Assembly (NCBI RefSeq): GCF_000766145.1
Contig: NZ_JNFB01000024.1
Coordinates: forward strand, 124,001 to 188,000
DNA: 64,000 nt
Reading direction: 5' to 3'
DNA from: Paenilisteria newyorkensis
GTDB lineage: Bacteria; Bacillota; Bacilli; Lactobacillales; Listeriaceae
Part shown: piece by piece, positions 19,030-28,693 of the stretch
How the letters are laid out: each line of letters starts with the position of its first letter
Numbering within the stretch: position 1 is the stretch's first letter
Made by a program: the position numbers and the translations under genes
Notes under the pieces: generated by a model
The model's database searches: none
What the model was told of the DNA's origin: nothing
The model's input: the letters and a program-made list of their open reading frames with translations, nothing else

Positions 19030-20058
19030 GTGAAGAAGTTCATGTTACTTTTAGTGTTGCCCATTATGTTGATAGGGGTGTTATTTCATCCGTTAAGCCC
19101 TGAGGCGGCCGCGAATTTCTCGGTAACGGCGGTTATTCCAGATAACCAAATCGATAAATCCAAAACATACTTCGACTTACGCATGAAACCGGGTCAAAAA
19201 CAGGATTTAGAGGTTGTACTTAAAAACGATACAGATAAGGAAATCACGATTGAAACCAACGCAAACACGGCGGTTACCAACGATAATGGGATTGTGGACT
19301 ACAGCCAAACCGATCCGAAACTGGACAAATCGCTGAAAACACCATTTTCCGAAATTGCGAAAACCGACGATGAGGCCGTGCTTCCCGCGAACAGCAGTAA
19401 GACAATCAAGGTAACGGTAACGATGCCCGCTGCGTCCTTTGACGGCATTATTTTAGGCGGCTTACAATTCATTGAAAAAGAAGACCCTGACGCGAAAAAA
19501 GAAGATGGCAAAGGGGTACAAATCAAGAATCGCTATGCGTATGTAGTCGGTGTGCAACTATCGGAAAACGATACGGTTGTAGAGCCTGACATGAAATTGC
19601 ATGCGATTAAACCGCAACAAATCAATTATCGCAACGTGGTGACGGCGAACCTGCAAAATCCAGAAGCGACGATGATCAAACCGCTAATGATTGACGCGAA
19701 AGTTTACAAATCAGGGGACGATCAAGTGTTGCACCAAGCAAAACGCGATAATTTAAGAATGGCGCCAAATTCCAATTTTAACTATGCAATCGATTGGGAA
19801 AACCAGCCACTAAAAGCCGGGAAATACCGTTTGAAAATGGTAGCAACATCCGGAGATAAAACATGGAAATGGGATGAAGAATTCACCATTAAGGGCGACG
19901 ACGCGAAGAAACTGAACGACACCGCGGTAGAACTTGAGAAAGACTACACCTGGTGGTACGTAGCAGGCGGCGCGCTAGCACTTATTCTACTCGTACTCCT
20001 AGCATTCTGGTTAGGAAAACGCTCGAAAAAAGATAAAGACGAAGACAAGAAAGAATAA
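19030..20058 (+). CDS. DUF916/DUF3324 cell-surface protein (WxL-binding type), orphan
   Basis: A 342-residue membrane-anchored surface protein. A signal peptide (about 1-27) precedes a DUF916 domain (about 30-150; YFDLRMKPGQKQDLEVVLKN) and a DUF3324 domain (about 160-290). One transmembrane helix (about 307-330; WWYVAGGALALILLVLLAFW) and a basic cytoplasmic tail end the protein. In Listeria and Enterococcus such proteins are encoded with WxL proteins and bind them and peptidoglycan. No WxL gene is adjacent, which is unusual. GTG 19030 has AAAGGAG about 11 nt upstream. Confidence 0.85.
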   Translation: MKKFMLLLVLPIMLIGVLFHPLSPEAAANFSVTAVIPDNQIDKSKTYFDLRMKPGQKQDLEVVLKNDTDKEITIETNANTAVTNDNGIVDYSQTDPKLDKSLKTPFSEIAKTDDEAVLPANSSKTIKVTVTMPAASFDGIILGGLQFIEKEDPDAKKEDGKGVQIKNRYAYVVGVQLSENDTVVEPDMKLHAIKPQQINYRNVVTANLQNPEATMIKPLMIDAKVYKSGDDQVLHQAKRDNLRMAPNSNFNYAIDWENQPLKAGKYRLKMVATSGDKTWKWDEEFTIKGDDAKKLNDTAVELEKDYTWWYVAGGALALILLVLLAFWLGKRSKKDKDEDKKE

Positions 20059-20060
20059 GT

Positions 20061-20108
20061 AAAAAGAACCCGGATCGGAGCTGTAACATGGCTTCTATCC
20101 GGGTTTTG
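20061..20108 (+). terminator. intrinsic terminator
   Basis: AACCCGGAT (20067-20075) pairs with ATCCGGGTT (20097-20105), followed by TT. It separates the DUF916/DUF3324 gene from topB. Confidence 0.75.
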
Positions 20109-20182
20109 ATTGGCGTTTGGAGTATGTTAAGCTCATTTATGATAGAATAAACATATCTCATAATCCAGAAAGGAATTTTAAA

Positions 20183-22327
20183 ATGACAAAAACAGTAGTT
20201 TTAGCAGAGAAACCTTCTGTTGGGAAAGATATTGCGCGCGTTCTTGGCTGCAAACAAGGCAAGAACGGCTACCTGGAAGGCTCGAAATATATCGTAACTT
20301 GGGCGCTGGGCCACTTAATCACGCTCGCCGATCCAGAGAATTACGACGCCAAATATAAATCGTGGAACATGGAAGATTTACCGATGCTCCCGCAAAAAAT
20401 GAAACTCGTACCAATCAAACAAACGCGTAAACAATATGAAACGGTGAAAAGTCTGATGACGCGTAAAGACGTGGATTCCATTGTCATTGCAACGGATGCA
20501 GGGCGTGAGGGTGAGCTCGTGGCGCGTTGGATTATCGAATATGCCAAAGTGAAGAAGCCGATCAAGCGTCTCTGGATTTCGTCTGTAACCGACAAGGCGA
20601 TTCGTGAAGGATTCAGTAAATTACAACCGGGCAAAGCTTACGAAAACCTGTATCGTTCCGCTGAGGCGCGTTCTGAAGCTGACTGGGTGGTTGGAATCAA
20701 TGCCACGCGTGCCCTGACGACAAAATATAACGCGCAACTTTCTTGTGGACGCGTGCAAACGCCGACACTTGCGATGATTGCTGGGCGCGAAGAAGAAATT
20801 CGCCAATTTAAGCCCAAGGAATTTTACCAATTGACCGCGGTGACGGAACAAGGTAGCTTTGCTTGGAGTAAAGGCCAGACTTTTGATGAGGCCGAGGCTG
20901 AGAAAATCGCGCGGAGCCTGAATGGGAAGGAAGCCGTGATTACCGATGTGGCTGTGAAAGAGAAGAAAACGCACGCGCCGGGTCTGTACGATTTGACGGA
21001 ACTGCAACGTGACGCCAATAAACGCTTCGATTTTTCCGCTAAAGAAACGCTCAATATCATGCAAGCTCTATATGAACGCCATAAAATTCTGACGTATCCG
21101 CGTACTGATTCACGCTTTATTTCCGATGATATCGTGCCAACGTTGAAAGAACGCGTCGAAGCGTGTGGCATTGGTCCGTACGCGAAACCGGCACGCACCG
21201 TTGCATCGAAGCCTATCAAGGCGAACAAGTCATTCGTCGATAATAGCAAAGTAAGCGATCACCACGCGATTATCCCGACGGAAGAAACGCCAAGTTTGTC
21301 CGATTTAAACGACCGCGAACGCAAGATTTATGACCTTGTTGTGAAGCGCTTTTTGGCCGTCCTTTCCGCACCGTTCGTGTATGAAGAAACCGCCGTGCAA
21401 GCCAAAATCGGCAACGAAACTTTCGGCTTAAAAGGCAAAGTCGTGAAATCACTCGGTTGGAAAGCCGTCTATAATGAAGACAACGACACAGATACGGTAA
21501 CAAAATTGAAAAAAGGCGAGCAGTTGAAGGTTCGCGACATCCAGCTAACGACAGGCAAAACGAAGCCACCATCTCGATATAATGAAGCAACATTACTTTC
21601 CGCGATGGAAAACCCAAGCCTATCCAGTGGTAAAAAAGATCTGGCGAAAACGCTCGGCGAGACAGGCGGACTTGGCACCGTTGCAACACGCGCCGACATT
21701 ATCGAGAAACTTTTCAACAGTTTTTCCCTAGAGAAGCAAGGCAAAGACATCATGATTACGTCAAAAGGCCGTCAGTTGCTAGATCTTGTGCCAGCCGACT
21801 TGAAATCCCCAGAACTAACCGCAATCTGGGAGCAAAAACTATCGAAAATTGCAAAAGGCCAACTAGATAAAACAACATTTACGAACGAAATGCGCGACTA
21901 CGCCAAAAAAGCCGTGACGGAAATCAAGCAAAACGATAAGAAATTCAAACACGATAATATTACATCGACCAAGTGCCCAGATTGCGGCAAACTGATGCTT
22001 AAAGTCAAAGGTAAAAAAGGCACCATGCTCGTGTGTCAAGATCGCGAATGTGGCCATCGTGAATCCGTTGCGAGAACAACAAACGCCCGCTGTCCAAACT
22101 GCCATAAACGCATGGAACTGCGCGGTGAGGGCGACAAACAAATCTTCACTTGCTCGTGTGGTCATCGTGAAAAACTATCCGCATTCAACGCCCGCCGAGG
22201 CAATGAGAAAAATAAAAACGTCTCGAAAAGCGAAGTTGCAAACTACATGAAGAAGCAAAACAAGAAAGAAGAAGAACCGTTCAATAACCCGATGGCAGAA
22301 GCGTTGGCGAAGTTGAAACTAAAATAA
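20183..22327 (+). CDS. topB: DNA topoisomerase III
   Basis: A 714-residue type IA topoisomerase that decatenates DNA and resolves recombination intermediates, classically with RecQ, whose gene lies 4 kb upstream. A TOPRIM domain (about 1-140) has the metal-binding Glu in LAEKPSVG and the acidic cluster ATDAGREGE. The catalytic Tyr lies in ILTYPRTDSRFI (about 310-320). The C-terminus carries two zinc-ribbon motifs (CPDCGKL...CQDRECG and CPNCHKR...CSCG), then a lysine-rich tail. I chose ATG 20183 for its GAAAGGAA site and the conserved start TKTVVLAEKPSVG; the upstream in-frame extension is not conserved. Confidence 0.95.
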   Translation: MTKTVVLAEKPSVGKDIARVLGCKQGKNGYLEGSKYIVTWALGHLITLADPENYDAKYKSWNMEDLPMLPQKMKLVPIKQTRKQYETVKSLMTRKDVDSIVIATDAGREGELVARWIIEYAKVKKPIKRLWISSVTDKAIREGFSKLQPGKAYENLYRSAEARSEADWVVGINATRALTTKYNAQLSCGRVQTPTLAMIAGREEEIRQFKPKEFYQLTAVTEQGSFAWSKGQTFDEAEAEKIARSLNGKEAVITDVAVKEKKTHAPGLYDLTELQRDANKRFDFSAKETLNIMQALYERHKILTYPRTDSRFISDDIVPTLKERVEACGIGPYAKPARTVASKPIKANKSFVDNSKVSDHHAIIPTEETPSLSDLNDRERKIYDLVVKRFLAVLSAPFVYEETAVQAKIGNETFGLKGKVVKSLGWKAVYNEDNDTDTVTKLKKGEQLKVRDIQLTTGKTKPPSRYNEATLLSAMENPSLSSGKKDLAKTLGETGGLGTVATRADIIEKLFNSFSLEKQGKDIMITSKGRQLLDLVPADLKSPELTAIWEQKLSKIAKGQLDKTTFTNEMRDYAKKAVTEIKQNDKKFKHDNITSTKCPDCGKLMLKVKGKKGTMLVCQDRECGHRESVARTTNARCPNCHKRMELRGEGDKQIFTCSCGHREKLSAFNARRGNEKNKNVSKSEVANYMKKQNKKEEEPFNNPMAEALAKLKLK

Positions 22328-22331
22328 AGAA

Positions 22332-22376
22332 ACAGTGCACATCCTGACCCAAGACTGGTTTTGGATGTGTATTTTT
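22332..22376 (+). terminator. topB terminator
   Basis: CACATCC (22337-22343) pairs with GGATGTG (22362-22368), followed by TATTTTT. Confidence 0.7.
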
Positions 22377-22445
22377 GCGTGTAATGCTTTAAATTGGAAA
22401 TCCAGTAGCCTATTCGTTCTTGATTTTAAATAGTTCTTTAGTGAC

Positions 22446-22474
22446 TTGCAAAAACGAACATATGTTTGTATACT
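22446..22474 (+). promoter_or_regulatory. LexA-controlled SOS promoter
   Basis: TTGCAA (22446-22451), a 17-bp spacer and TATACT (22469-22474). The spacer holds CGAACATATGTTTG (22455-22468), one base from the Gram-positive LexA/DinR consensus CGAACN4GTTCG. LexA bound there would block RNA polymerase, so the yolD/uvrX pair should be induced by DNA damage. Confidence 0.85.
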
Positions 22475-22543
22475 GTTAATTAGAGTGGTGGAGAAAATAG
22501 CATCGAATTTTTCATCCAGCCAATAAACAGGAGGCGATTTAGG

Positions 22544-22882
22544 ATGGCCTACAAAGATCGAGGACTAAAGAAGTGGGGCGGGTTCATACTGAGTGAACAT
22601 ACTGCTCATATGGAGCAATCCAATAGAACGCCGCAGTGGAAAGTAGCGATGGATGAGGCGAGTATCCAATCCGTATTAAGTCACGCGACCTCTAACCATG
22701 TGATGCTTGCGATTCAAGAATATCAGCCGATTGGCGCTGAGGCACAACCAGATATTATCGGGCAATTAATCGGCATCGAAGGAGACAGCATTTATATTCG
22801 CACAAGTACGGGCATCCATGCGATTGAGCTACCCAACATTCGTCACGTAGAAGAGAGGCGGATTGAGAAATGGTACAGCTAA
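22544..22882 (+). CDS. YolD-like protein
   Basis: A 112-residue YolD family protein (MAYKDRGLKKWGGFILSEH start, then WKVAMDEASIQSVLSHA). In Firmicutes yolD-type genes sit directly before uvrX/umuC-type Y-family polymerases in SOS operons, as here, where the polymerase ATG lies inside the last codons of this gene. The biochemical role is not settled. AGGAGG precedes ATG 22544 and a LexA-type promoter lies upstream. Confidence 0.85.
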   Translation: MAYKDRGLKKWGGFILSEHTAHMEQSNRTPQWKVAMDEASIQSVLSHATSNHVMLAIQEYQPIGAEAQPDIIGQLIGIEGDSIYIRTSTGIHAIELPNIRHVEERRIEKWYS

Positions 22883-24148
22883 TTGACTACGAAAGCGCGC
22901 CAAAACGAGATATTCTATGCATCGATGTAAAAAGCTTTTTTCGCCTCTGTTGAATGTGTGAAAAGACGTCTAAACCCTTTAGAGGCCTATTTAGTCGTGA
23001 TGAGTAATCAAGAAAGCCAAGGCGGTTTAGTGCTCGCAGCCACACAGAAAATGAAGGATACATTCAATATTAAAACAGGATCAAGACGTTACGAAATACC
23101 AGAAGATGCGCGAATTGTCGTCGCAGAACCGCGGATGAAATTATATCTTCAAGTCAATGAAATGATTATCGCGATATTCAAACGATATGTAGGACCAGAA
23201 CATTTGCTAGTTTACTCCATTGATGAGGCTATTTTGGATGTATCCCATTCACATAGTCTATTTGGGGACACCATGACAATCGCAAAACGGATACAGCAAG
23301 ACATTTTAGATGAGTTACGACTATATGTCACCATTGGAATTGGAGAGAATCCATTACTTGCGAAAGTAGCCTTAGATGTCGAGGCAAAACACCACCCCAA
23401 TGGGATTGCAGAATGGCGCTATGCTGATGTCCCGAACAAATTGTGGCAAGTAAAGCCGATGACAGAGATGTGGGGAATCGGACGCAGAACAGAAGTCCAA
23501 TTGAATCGCATAGGCATCTATACCATCTATGATTTAGCACATGCAGAACCTAATTATTTGCGCCACGCGATGGGAATCGTTGGAGAGGAACTTTTTTATC
23601 ATGCTAACGGTATTGATTACACAGATTTGGCAGAGAAGTACGTTCCCTTGTCGAAGAGTTATGGCAAGAGCCAGATATTAGAACGAGACTATGCGAATCA
23701 CAAGGAAGTTGAGATTGTCATCCGCGAAATGGTGGAAGATATAGCGATGCGATTGCGACGGGAGCATGCAGAAACAGCTGTTGTCCATGTGTTGATAGGC
23801 TATAGTCGCTACAGTACACTAAAAGGCTTCGGCAGCCAATTGAAGATTCATCCGACCGACAGCAGTAAGAAAATAACGACCTACGCACTCCATATATTCC
23901 GAAAACATGTCGCTAATGAGCCAATTCGCAGTCTATCCATTCAGCTTGGCAAAATTCGTTATAAAGAAGGAACGCAGTTAAACCTGTTTGAAAGTGCTGT
24001 CCAGACTGTCAATCAAGAGCAGCTAGAGCGAACCATAGACAAAATTCGTGACAGGTATGGTTTCCAATCTTTGATGCATGCAAGCAGTCTAGCAATTGGT
24101 GCGACTGGAATAAGGCGAGCATCCATGGTTGGTGGACATAAAGGTTAG
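22870..24148 (+). pseudogene. uvrX: UvrX-like Y-family DNA polymerase, frameshifted near its start
   Basis: The gene starts at ATG 22870, overlapping yolD by 13 bp, and encodes VQLIDYESAPKRDILCIDV then KSFF. The frame shifts at a run of six T (22936-22941): as written it ends at TGA 22951, while the next frame gives ASVECVKRRLNPLEAYLV and stays open to 24148. Removing one T restores a full polymerase of about 425 residues. The palm motif IDVKSFFAS and the catalytic YSIDEAILDV are otherwise intact. It may be a real inactivation, a sequencing error or slippage at the T run. The intact remainder argues that any loss is recent. Confidence 0.85.
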
Positions 24149-24302
24149 TCAGCCATTATAGACGAAATCCTGAAACTATCTAGTTGAACTAAACAACACG
24201 GCGGATAGAAATATCAAGTTTTTTTATCCCATTTAAATAAAAAGGTGCTAAAAAATTAGTCTAAAGAAACAAAGCTTTATCGTCTCCTCCAGTGTAAAAT
24301 AT

Positions 24303-24326
24303 AATTTGTGAATATAATCACAAATT
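24303..24326. promoter_or_regulatory. palindromic operator before the cupin gene
   Basis: AATTTGTGA and TCACAAATT form a perfect inverted repeat with a 6-bp centre, overlapping two possible -10 hexamers (TATAAT at 24300-24305 and 24313-24318). Probably a repressor or activator site; the regulator is unknown. Confidence 0.55.
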
Positions 24327-24344
24327 CGAGAGGAGTTGCTTTAC

Positions 24345-24728
24345 ATGATGTTTGCGAAAAAAGTACAAGATTATAAGGAACGTATTTTTGATGTAAATGA
24401 AATCAAGTCTTTCGATGATAGCCAAGCCAAGAAGAATATTTTTTATGAAACAGGACAAACTGTTGGTGCTGTGTGGTGTTTGAAGCCAGGTCAGGAACTT
24501 TACTTCCATTCTCATAAGCGCGCGGATGATATCTGGATTTGTATAGAAGGGGACTCTGGTGCGTATTATCCAGAATGCGGCGAGTCCGTCGAAATCTCAA
24601 AAGGGATGGTTTGTGTAGCGAGACCAGGGGAAAAGCATGGCATGAAGAATACTGGCTCGACAGATTTTGTATTTATCGGCATTGCTGGGCCAGTCCCACT
24701 GGATTTGATTCGCCATGAACTGGAATAA
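24345..24728 (+). CDS. cupin-domain protein
   Basis: A 127-residue single-domain cupin. Motif 1 appears as PGQELYFHSHKRADDIWICIEGD and motif 2 as ARPGEKHGMKN, giving three His and one Glu-like position for metal binding. Small cupins of this sort can be isomerases, dioxygenases or sensors, and nothing here decides which. Start at ATG 24345 with AGAGGAG 9 nt upstream. A perfect inverted repeat overlaps its promoter. Confidence 0.75.
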   Translation: MMFAKKVQDYKERIFDVNEIKSFDDSQAKKNIFYETGQTVGAVWCLKPGQELYFHSHKRADDIWICIEGDSGAYYPECGESVEISKGMVCVARPGEKHGMKNTGSTDFVFIGIAGPVPLDLIRHELE

Positions 24729-24801
24729 ATATTAATAATAAGGTTTTAAAACCGCCGAAAACGTGCTAATATAGTTTTTGCACGAAGAAGGGGGATTATG
24801 T

Positions 24802-25179
24802 ATGAACATCATTATTGCATTATTAGCAGGATTAGTTGCTTTTGCAGTCGGGGCGCTATGGTATTCGGTGCTTTTTGGAAAGGCGTGGATGAAGGCAGTA
24901 GGAATAACGGAGGAAGCTGTTCAGAAAGCATCACCGGTAACCCCGATGATTGTGACACTTGTTGTTGAAATGGCAGTGGCTGTGCTTGTGAGTTTTGTTT
25001 TGATTCATCTAGATTTAGATATTTATCTGGGAGGCTTACTCGTTGCTGGCATCGCAATCTTATCGGCAATCAAGAATTACATGTTTGAGATGAAGCCGTT
25101 TAAGCTAATTCTGATTAATGAAAGCTACAAATTGGTGACCATTATGATTATGACAGCAAGTGTGGCCATTTTCGCTTAA
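24802..25179 (+). CDS. DUF1761 membrane protein
   Basis: A 125-residue protein with four hydrophobic segments (about 1-22, 46-66, 75-95 and 105-125) and the WYSVLFGKAWMKAVG motif of DUF1761 proteins. Function is unknown; it is an integral membrane protein. ATG 24802 is preferred because GAAGGGGG lies 7 nt upstream. Confidence 0.7.
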   Translation: MNIIIALLAGLVAFAVGALWYSVLFGKAWMKAVGITEEAVQKASPVTPMIVTLVVEMAVAVLVSFVLIHLDLDIYLGGLLVAGIAILSAIKNYMFEMKPFKLILINESYKLVTIMIMTASVAIFA

Positions 25180-25295
25180 ATAACGACAGACTAGAGTATT
25201 TCTGATGCTAAATTAGAAGGACTCTGGTTTTTTTGCGCGCTTTTCTTGACTCTAGCGCCAGAATACGAAACAATAATAAGTATATAGAAGGAGGT

Positions 25296-25311
25296 TGTTT
25301 CACGTGAAACA
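25296..25311. promoter_or_regulatory. parS site 3, covering a start codon
   Basis: TGTTTCACGTGAAACA. It begins directly after the Shine-Dalgarno AAGGAGG (25288-25294) and contains the predicted GTG start (25304) of the next gene. Confidence 0.9.
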
Positions 25312-27001
25312 TTGCAAAATTAAGATTGAAAAAGACGTTCCGGCAAAAATGCGAGATGGTGTGACGTTGTATGCGGATGTTTATCGCCCGGATGCGGACG
25401 GAGAATTTCCAGTTTTACTAACAAGACTCCCATATAGCAAGATTTTTGGATTACATTTCTTACGCCCAGATGTGTTGGCGGAGAATGGATATATTGTTGT
25501 TGTGCAAGATGTGCGTGGACGTTTCAGCTCAGAAGGAGAATTTGTTCCGTACATAAATGAGGCAAATGATGGCTACGATACGGTGGAATGGGCGGCGAAA
25601 CTACCACAAGCAAACGGGAAGGTCGGCATGTTTGGATTATCGTATTATGGCTACACGCAATTATTGGCTGCGATGGCTGAGCCGCCAAGTTTGAAAGTGA
25701 TTGTCCCAACGATGTCGCAAAACAATATGACGGATGTGTTTAACGATCATGATGGTGCACTTGAGCTAGGCGCTTGGGCTTCATGGAGTATTGAATCGAT
25801 TTTGCCGGATTTAATTACGCGTCATATTACGGATCCTAAAGAACGGGAAGTTGCGTTTGAACAGTTAGAGAAGGATCTCGATAATTTGGAAGAATGGTAT
25901 AAATTCAAACCAATTAATGCTTGGCCGCCGATTAAAAGTACTGGTGCGATGCCATATTTCACAGAAATTCTTGATTATCCGCTAGATCATCCGCATTGGA
26001 AAAATACGAGTGTGAAAGATAACTACGATAAAGTGAAAACGCCGGGTCTGCACATCGGGGGGTGGTATGACTGTTTCCTGGATAAGACAATCGCGAACTT
26101 CCTTGGGGGTCATCGTCAAGGCCTTGGAGACAAACTCGTGATTGGACCTTGGACGCATGGCAATTTCATCTCGATGATTGGTGACCGTGATTTTGGAACT
26201 GCAGCTGGTTCTTGGGGTGAGGCAAGTATGCATACGCGCCACCTAGAATGGTTTAACCACTGGCTAAAAGGGGAACCATTACCGCACACAGCGCCGATTC
26301 AAATTTTCACGATGGGAATTAATAAGTGGCAGGGAGCTAAAAATTGGCCGTTGGAGAACACGAATTTCACGCCATTATATTTCCACAGCGAAGGCAAGGC
26401 GAATACGCTTCATGGTGATGGAAAAGCGGATTTCAAACGGCCACAAACTGCTGAAACGAGTGATGTTTTTGCATATGATCCGGAAAATCCGGTGCCATCT
26501 CACGGCGGTGGAACGCTTCATAAAGCTATTCAAGCCGATGGTCCGCGTGATCAACGCCATTTAGAGGAGCGCGAAGATATATTGTGTTACACAACAGACC
26601 CGCTTACCGAGGAAATCGAAGTAACAGGACCAGTCGAAGTTGTTTTGTGGGCGAAAACAGATGCTATAAACACAGATTTCACGGCTAAATTAATAGATGT
26701 TCTGCCAGACGGAACCGCTTATAATCTCACAGAAGGCATCATTCGCGCTTCTAAACAACACGGAGATAAAGTGCAGAACGGATTGCATAAATATACGATT
26801 AATTTATGGTCTACAAGTAACGTATTTCTGAAAAATCATGCCATTCGTGTTGAGATATCATCTAGTAACTTCCCAAGGTTCGACGCGAATCCAAATACAG
26901 GTGCCAGCTTTATCGACACGACGGAGAGCGTTGTTGCAAATCAAACCATTTTCCACGATGTAGAGCATCCATCCCATATTTTGCTGCCGATAATTAAGTA
27001 A
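25304..27001 (+). CDS. CocE/NonD-family alpha/beta hydrolase (S15-like)
   Basis: A 565-residue hydrolase. The N-terminal alpha/beta domain has VLLTRLPYSK, VVVQDVRGRFSSEGEF and the nucleophile motif GLSYYG. Further on come a helical cap, GGWYDCFLD (Asp candidate) and GPWTHGNF (His). The C-terminal jelly-roll domain has EVTGPVEVVLWAKTDA and RVEISSSNFPRFDANPNTG. This layout matches X-Pro dipeptidyl-peptidase and cocaine-esterase-type acyl hydrolases; the substrate cannot be told. GTG 25304 is chosen because it is 9 nt from AAGGAGG, whereas TTG 25295 abuts it. Confidence 0.85.
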   Translation: MKHCKIKIEKDVPAKMRDGVTLYADVYRPDADGEFPVLLTRLPYSKIFGLHFLRPDVLAENGYIVVVQDVRGRFSSEGEFVPYINEANDGYDTVEWAAKLPQANGKVGMFGLSYYGYTQLLAAMAEPPSLKVIVPTMSQNNMTDVFNDHDGALELGAWASWSIESILPDLITRHITDPKEREVAFEQLEKDLDNLEEWYKFKPINAWPPIKSTGAMPYFTEILDYPLDHPHWKNTSVKDNYDKVKTPGLHIGGWYDCFLDKTIANFLGGHRQGLGDKLVIGPWTHGNFISMIGDRDFGTAAGSWGEASMHTRHLEWFNHWLKGEPLPHTAPIQIFTMGINKWQGAKNWPLENTNFTPLYFHSEGKANTLHGDGKADFKRPQTAETSDVFAYDPENPVPSHGGGTLHKAIQADGPRDQRHLEEREDILCYTTDPLTEEIEVTGPVEVVLWAKTDAINTDFTAKLIDVLPDGTAYNLTEGIIRASKQHGDKVQNGLHKYTINLWSTSNVFLKNHAIRVEISSSNFPRFDANPNTGASFIDTTESVVANQTIFHDVEHPSHILLPIIK

Positions 27002-27149
27002 TTTCATGACTAAAGTTCCTATACTAGCCATTTAATTCATGGTAGAATGGTGAGGTATCTCTAATTTTAAAGTACCTTTCAAGAGGCTAAGGGAGCTTGA
27101 TCTTGACTGTTTAATAATAAAAAAAGATAGCGTATGAAGGAGCGGTAAG

Positions 27150-28478
27150 GTGAGAATTTTTTCAAAAATAGGTGTTGTCTTTTTAGCGGCAACTTTGGCA
27201 ATGAGCAGTTTAGTACATGGACCGGTGACGGCGGATGCGGCAGTAGCACCATCAACTGTCAATGCAAACGCGGCAATTACAATTGAAGAAGGCACAGGAA
27301 AAATTTTATACGGCAAAAATGCGGATCAACTCATGGGCATTGCATCGATGACCAAAATGATGAATGAATACTTAATCTCGGAAGCTGTAGCGAAAGGCAA
27401 GCTGAAATGGGACGATAAAGTCACGATTTCGGATTATGCGTATGAAATTTCGCAAGATCGCTCGCTTTCCAATGTACCGCTCAGACGTGGCGAGGAATAC
27501 TCTGTTGAGGAACTTTATCAAGCCATCGCGATTTATTCTGCGAACGGTGCAGCCATTGCGGTTGCTGAAAAAATCGCTGGTTCAGAGGCCAAATTCGTCG
27601 ACATGATGAACAAGAAGGCCGATGATTTGAAACTTGGCGCGCACAAATTTGTCAATGCAACAGGCCTGAATAACTCCGATTTAAAAGGCAAGTTTCAAGT
27701 TGGAGGCGCGAAAGATGAGAACCAAATGACGGCTCGTGGCATGGCAAAACTGGCACAGCACATCATTCAAGACTATCCCGATGTGCTGAAAACATCAAGT
27801 ATTGCTAAGAAGAAATTCCGCGAAGGTACCAGCGACCAGATTGATATGACGAACTGGAATTGGTTACTGCCGGGCTTGATTTATGCGCGTGAAGGCGTGG
27901 ACGGTTTGAAGACAGGAACGACTGATTATGCAGGACAATGTCTCACGGCGACTGCGGTTCAAGACGGTATGCGCGTGATTACAGTAGTGATGCATGCGAA
28001 TGGCGGAACTAGCGCACATGACAAAACCCGTTTTGACGAAACGAATAAAATGCTCGATTTCGCTTTTAACAATTTTAAAGTAATGGAAGTTCGCAAAGCA
28101 GATACAGCGGTGAAAGAGACGCTCGCCGTTAATAAAGGCAAGGAAGATAGCGTTGCCCTAATGACGAAAGACGCTGTGAAAATCGTTGTTCCAAAAACGA
28201 CAACCGAGCCAAAACTAGATGAAAAAGTGGCATTAGATAAAAAAACAATCGATGCACCGGTGAAGAAAGACACGAAAGTCGGGACAATGACAGTTCAGCT
28301 GAAAGACGGTGATACGCTGGGTTACGTAGACGGCAAGAAAACCGATACAATCAATGTTGTCACAAAAGACGATGTCGATAAAGCAAACTGGTTTATGTTG
28401 ATGCTCGGTAGTATCGGTGACTTTTTCGCAGGTATTTGGAATTATGTTGTAGATGGAATCAGTGGTTGGTTTAATTAA
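27150..28478 (+). CDS. dacA: D-alanyl-D-alanine carboxypeptidase (PBP5/DacA type)
   Basis: A 442-residue secreted penicillin-binding protein that trims the terminal D-Ala from peptidoglycan pentapeptides. A signal peptide (about 1-31) is followed by the S11 peptidase domain (about 40-310) with SMTK (SxxK, catalytic Ser and Lys), SANGAA (SxN) and LKTGTT (KTG). A PBP5 C-terminal beta domain and an amphipathic tail (FMLMLGSIGDFFAGIWNYVV) that anchors such proteins to the membrane follow. GTG 27150 has AAGGAG 7 nt upstream. Neighbour order resembles the dacA region of Listeria. Confidence 0.92.
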   Translation: MRIFSKIGVVFLAATLAMSSLVHGPVTADAAVAPSTVNANAAITIEEGTGKILYGKNADQLMGIASMTKMMNEYLISEAVAKGKLKWDDKVTISDYAYEISQDRSLSNVPLRRGEEYSVEELYQAIAIYSANGAAIAVAEKIAGSEAKFVDMMNKKADDLKLGAHKFVNATGLNNSDLKGKFQVGGAKDENQMTARGMAKLAQHIIQDYPDVLKTSSIAKKKFREGTSDQIDMTNWNWLLPGLIYAREGVDGLKTGTTDYAGQCLTATAVQDGMRVITVVMHANGGTSAHDKTRFDETNKMLDFAFNNFKVMEVRKADTAVKETLAVNKGKEDSVALMTKDAVKIVVPKTTTEPKLDEKVALDKKTIDAPVKKDTKVGTMTVQLKDGDTLGYVDGKKTDTINVVTKDDVDKANWFMLMLGSIGDFFAGIWNYVVDGISGWFN

Positions 28479-28488
28479 ATAGAAAATA

Positions 28489-28523
28489 GACTGAGCTCAA
28501 CGCAAAATCGAGCTCAGTTTTTT
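28489..28523 (+). terminator. dacA terminator
   Basis: CTGAGCTC (28491-28498) and GAGCTCAG (28510-28517) form a perfect 8-bp stem followed by TTTTTT. Confidence 0.85.
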
Positions 28524-28693
28524 CATTGTGTAAAAAATATTAAATTCCGTTCACAGTATAGACATTTCATTCACGGAACGACTCAATTCGAGTTGCTTCT
28601 AAGCGGGGTTAAAACGGCAATAATAGGATTAAGCGCATTTATCCATGATGTATAATAAAATACGTTTACAAAAAAGGAGCTCAAAAGGAGTAT

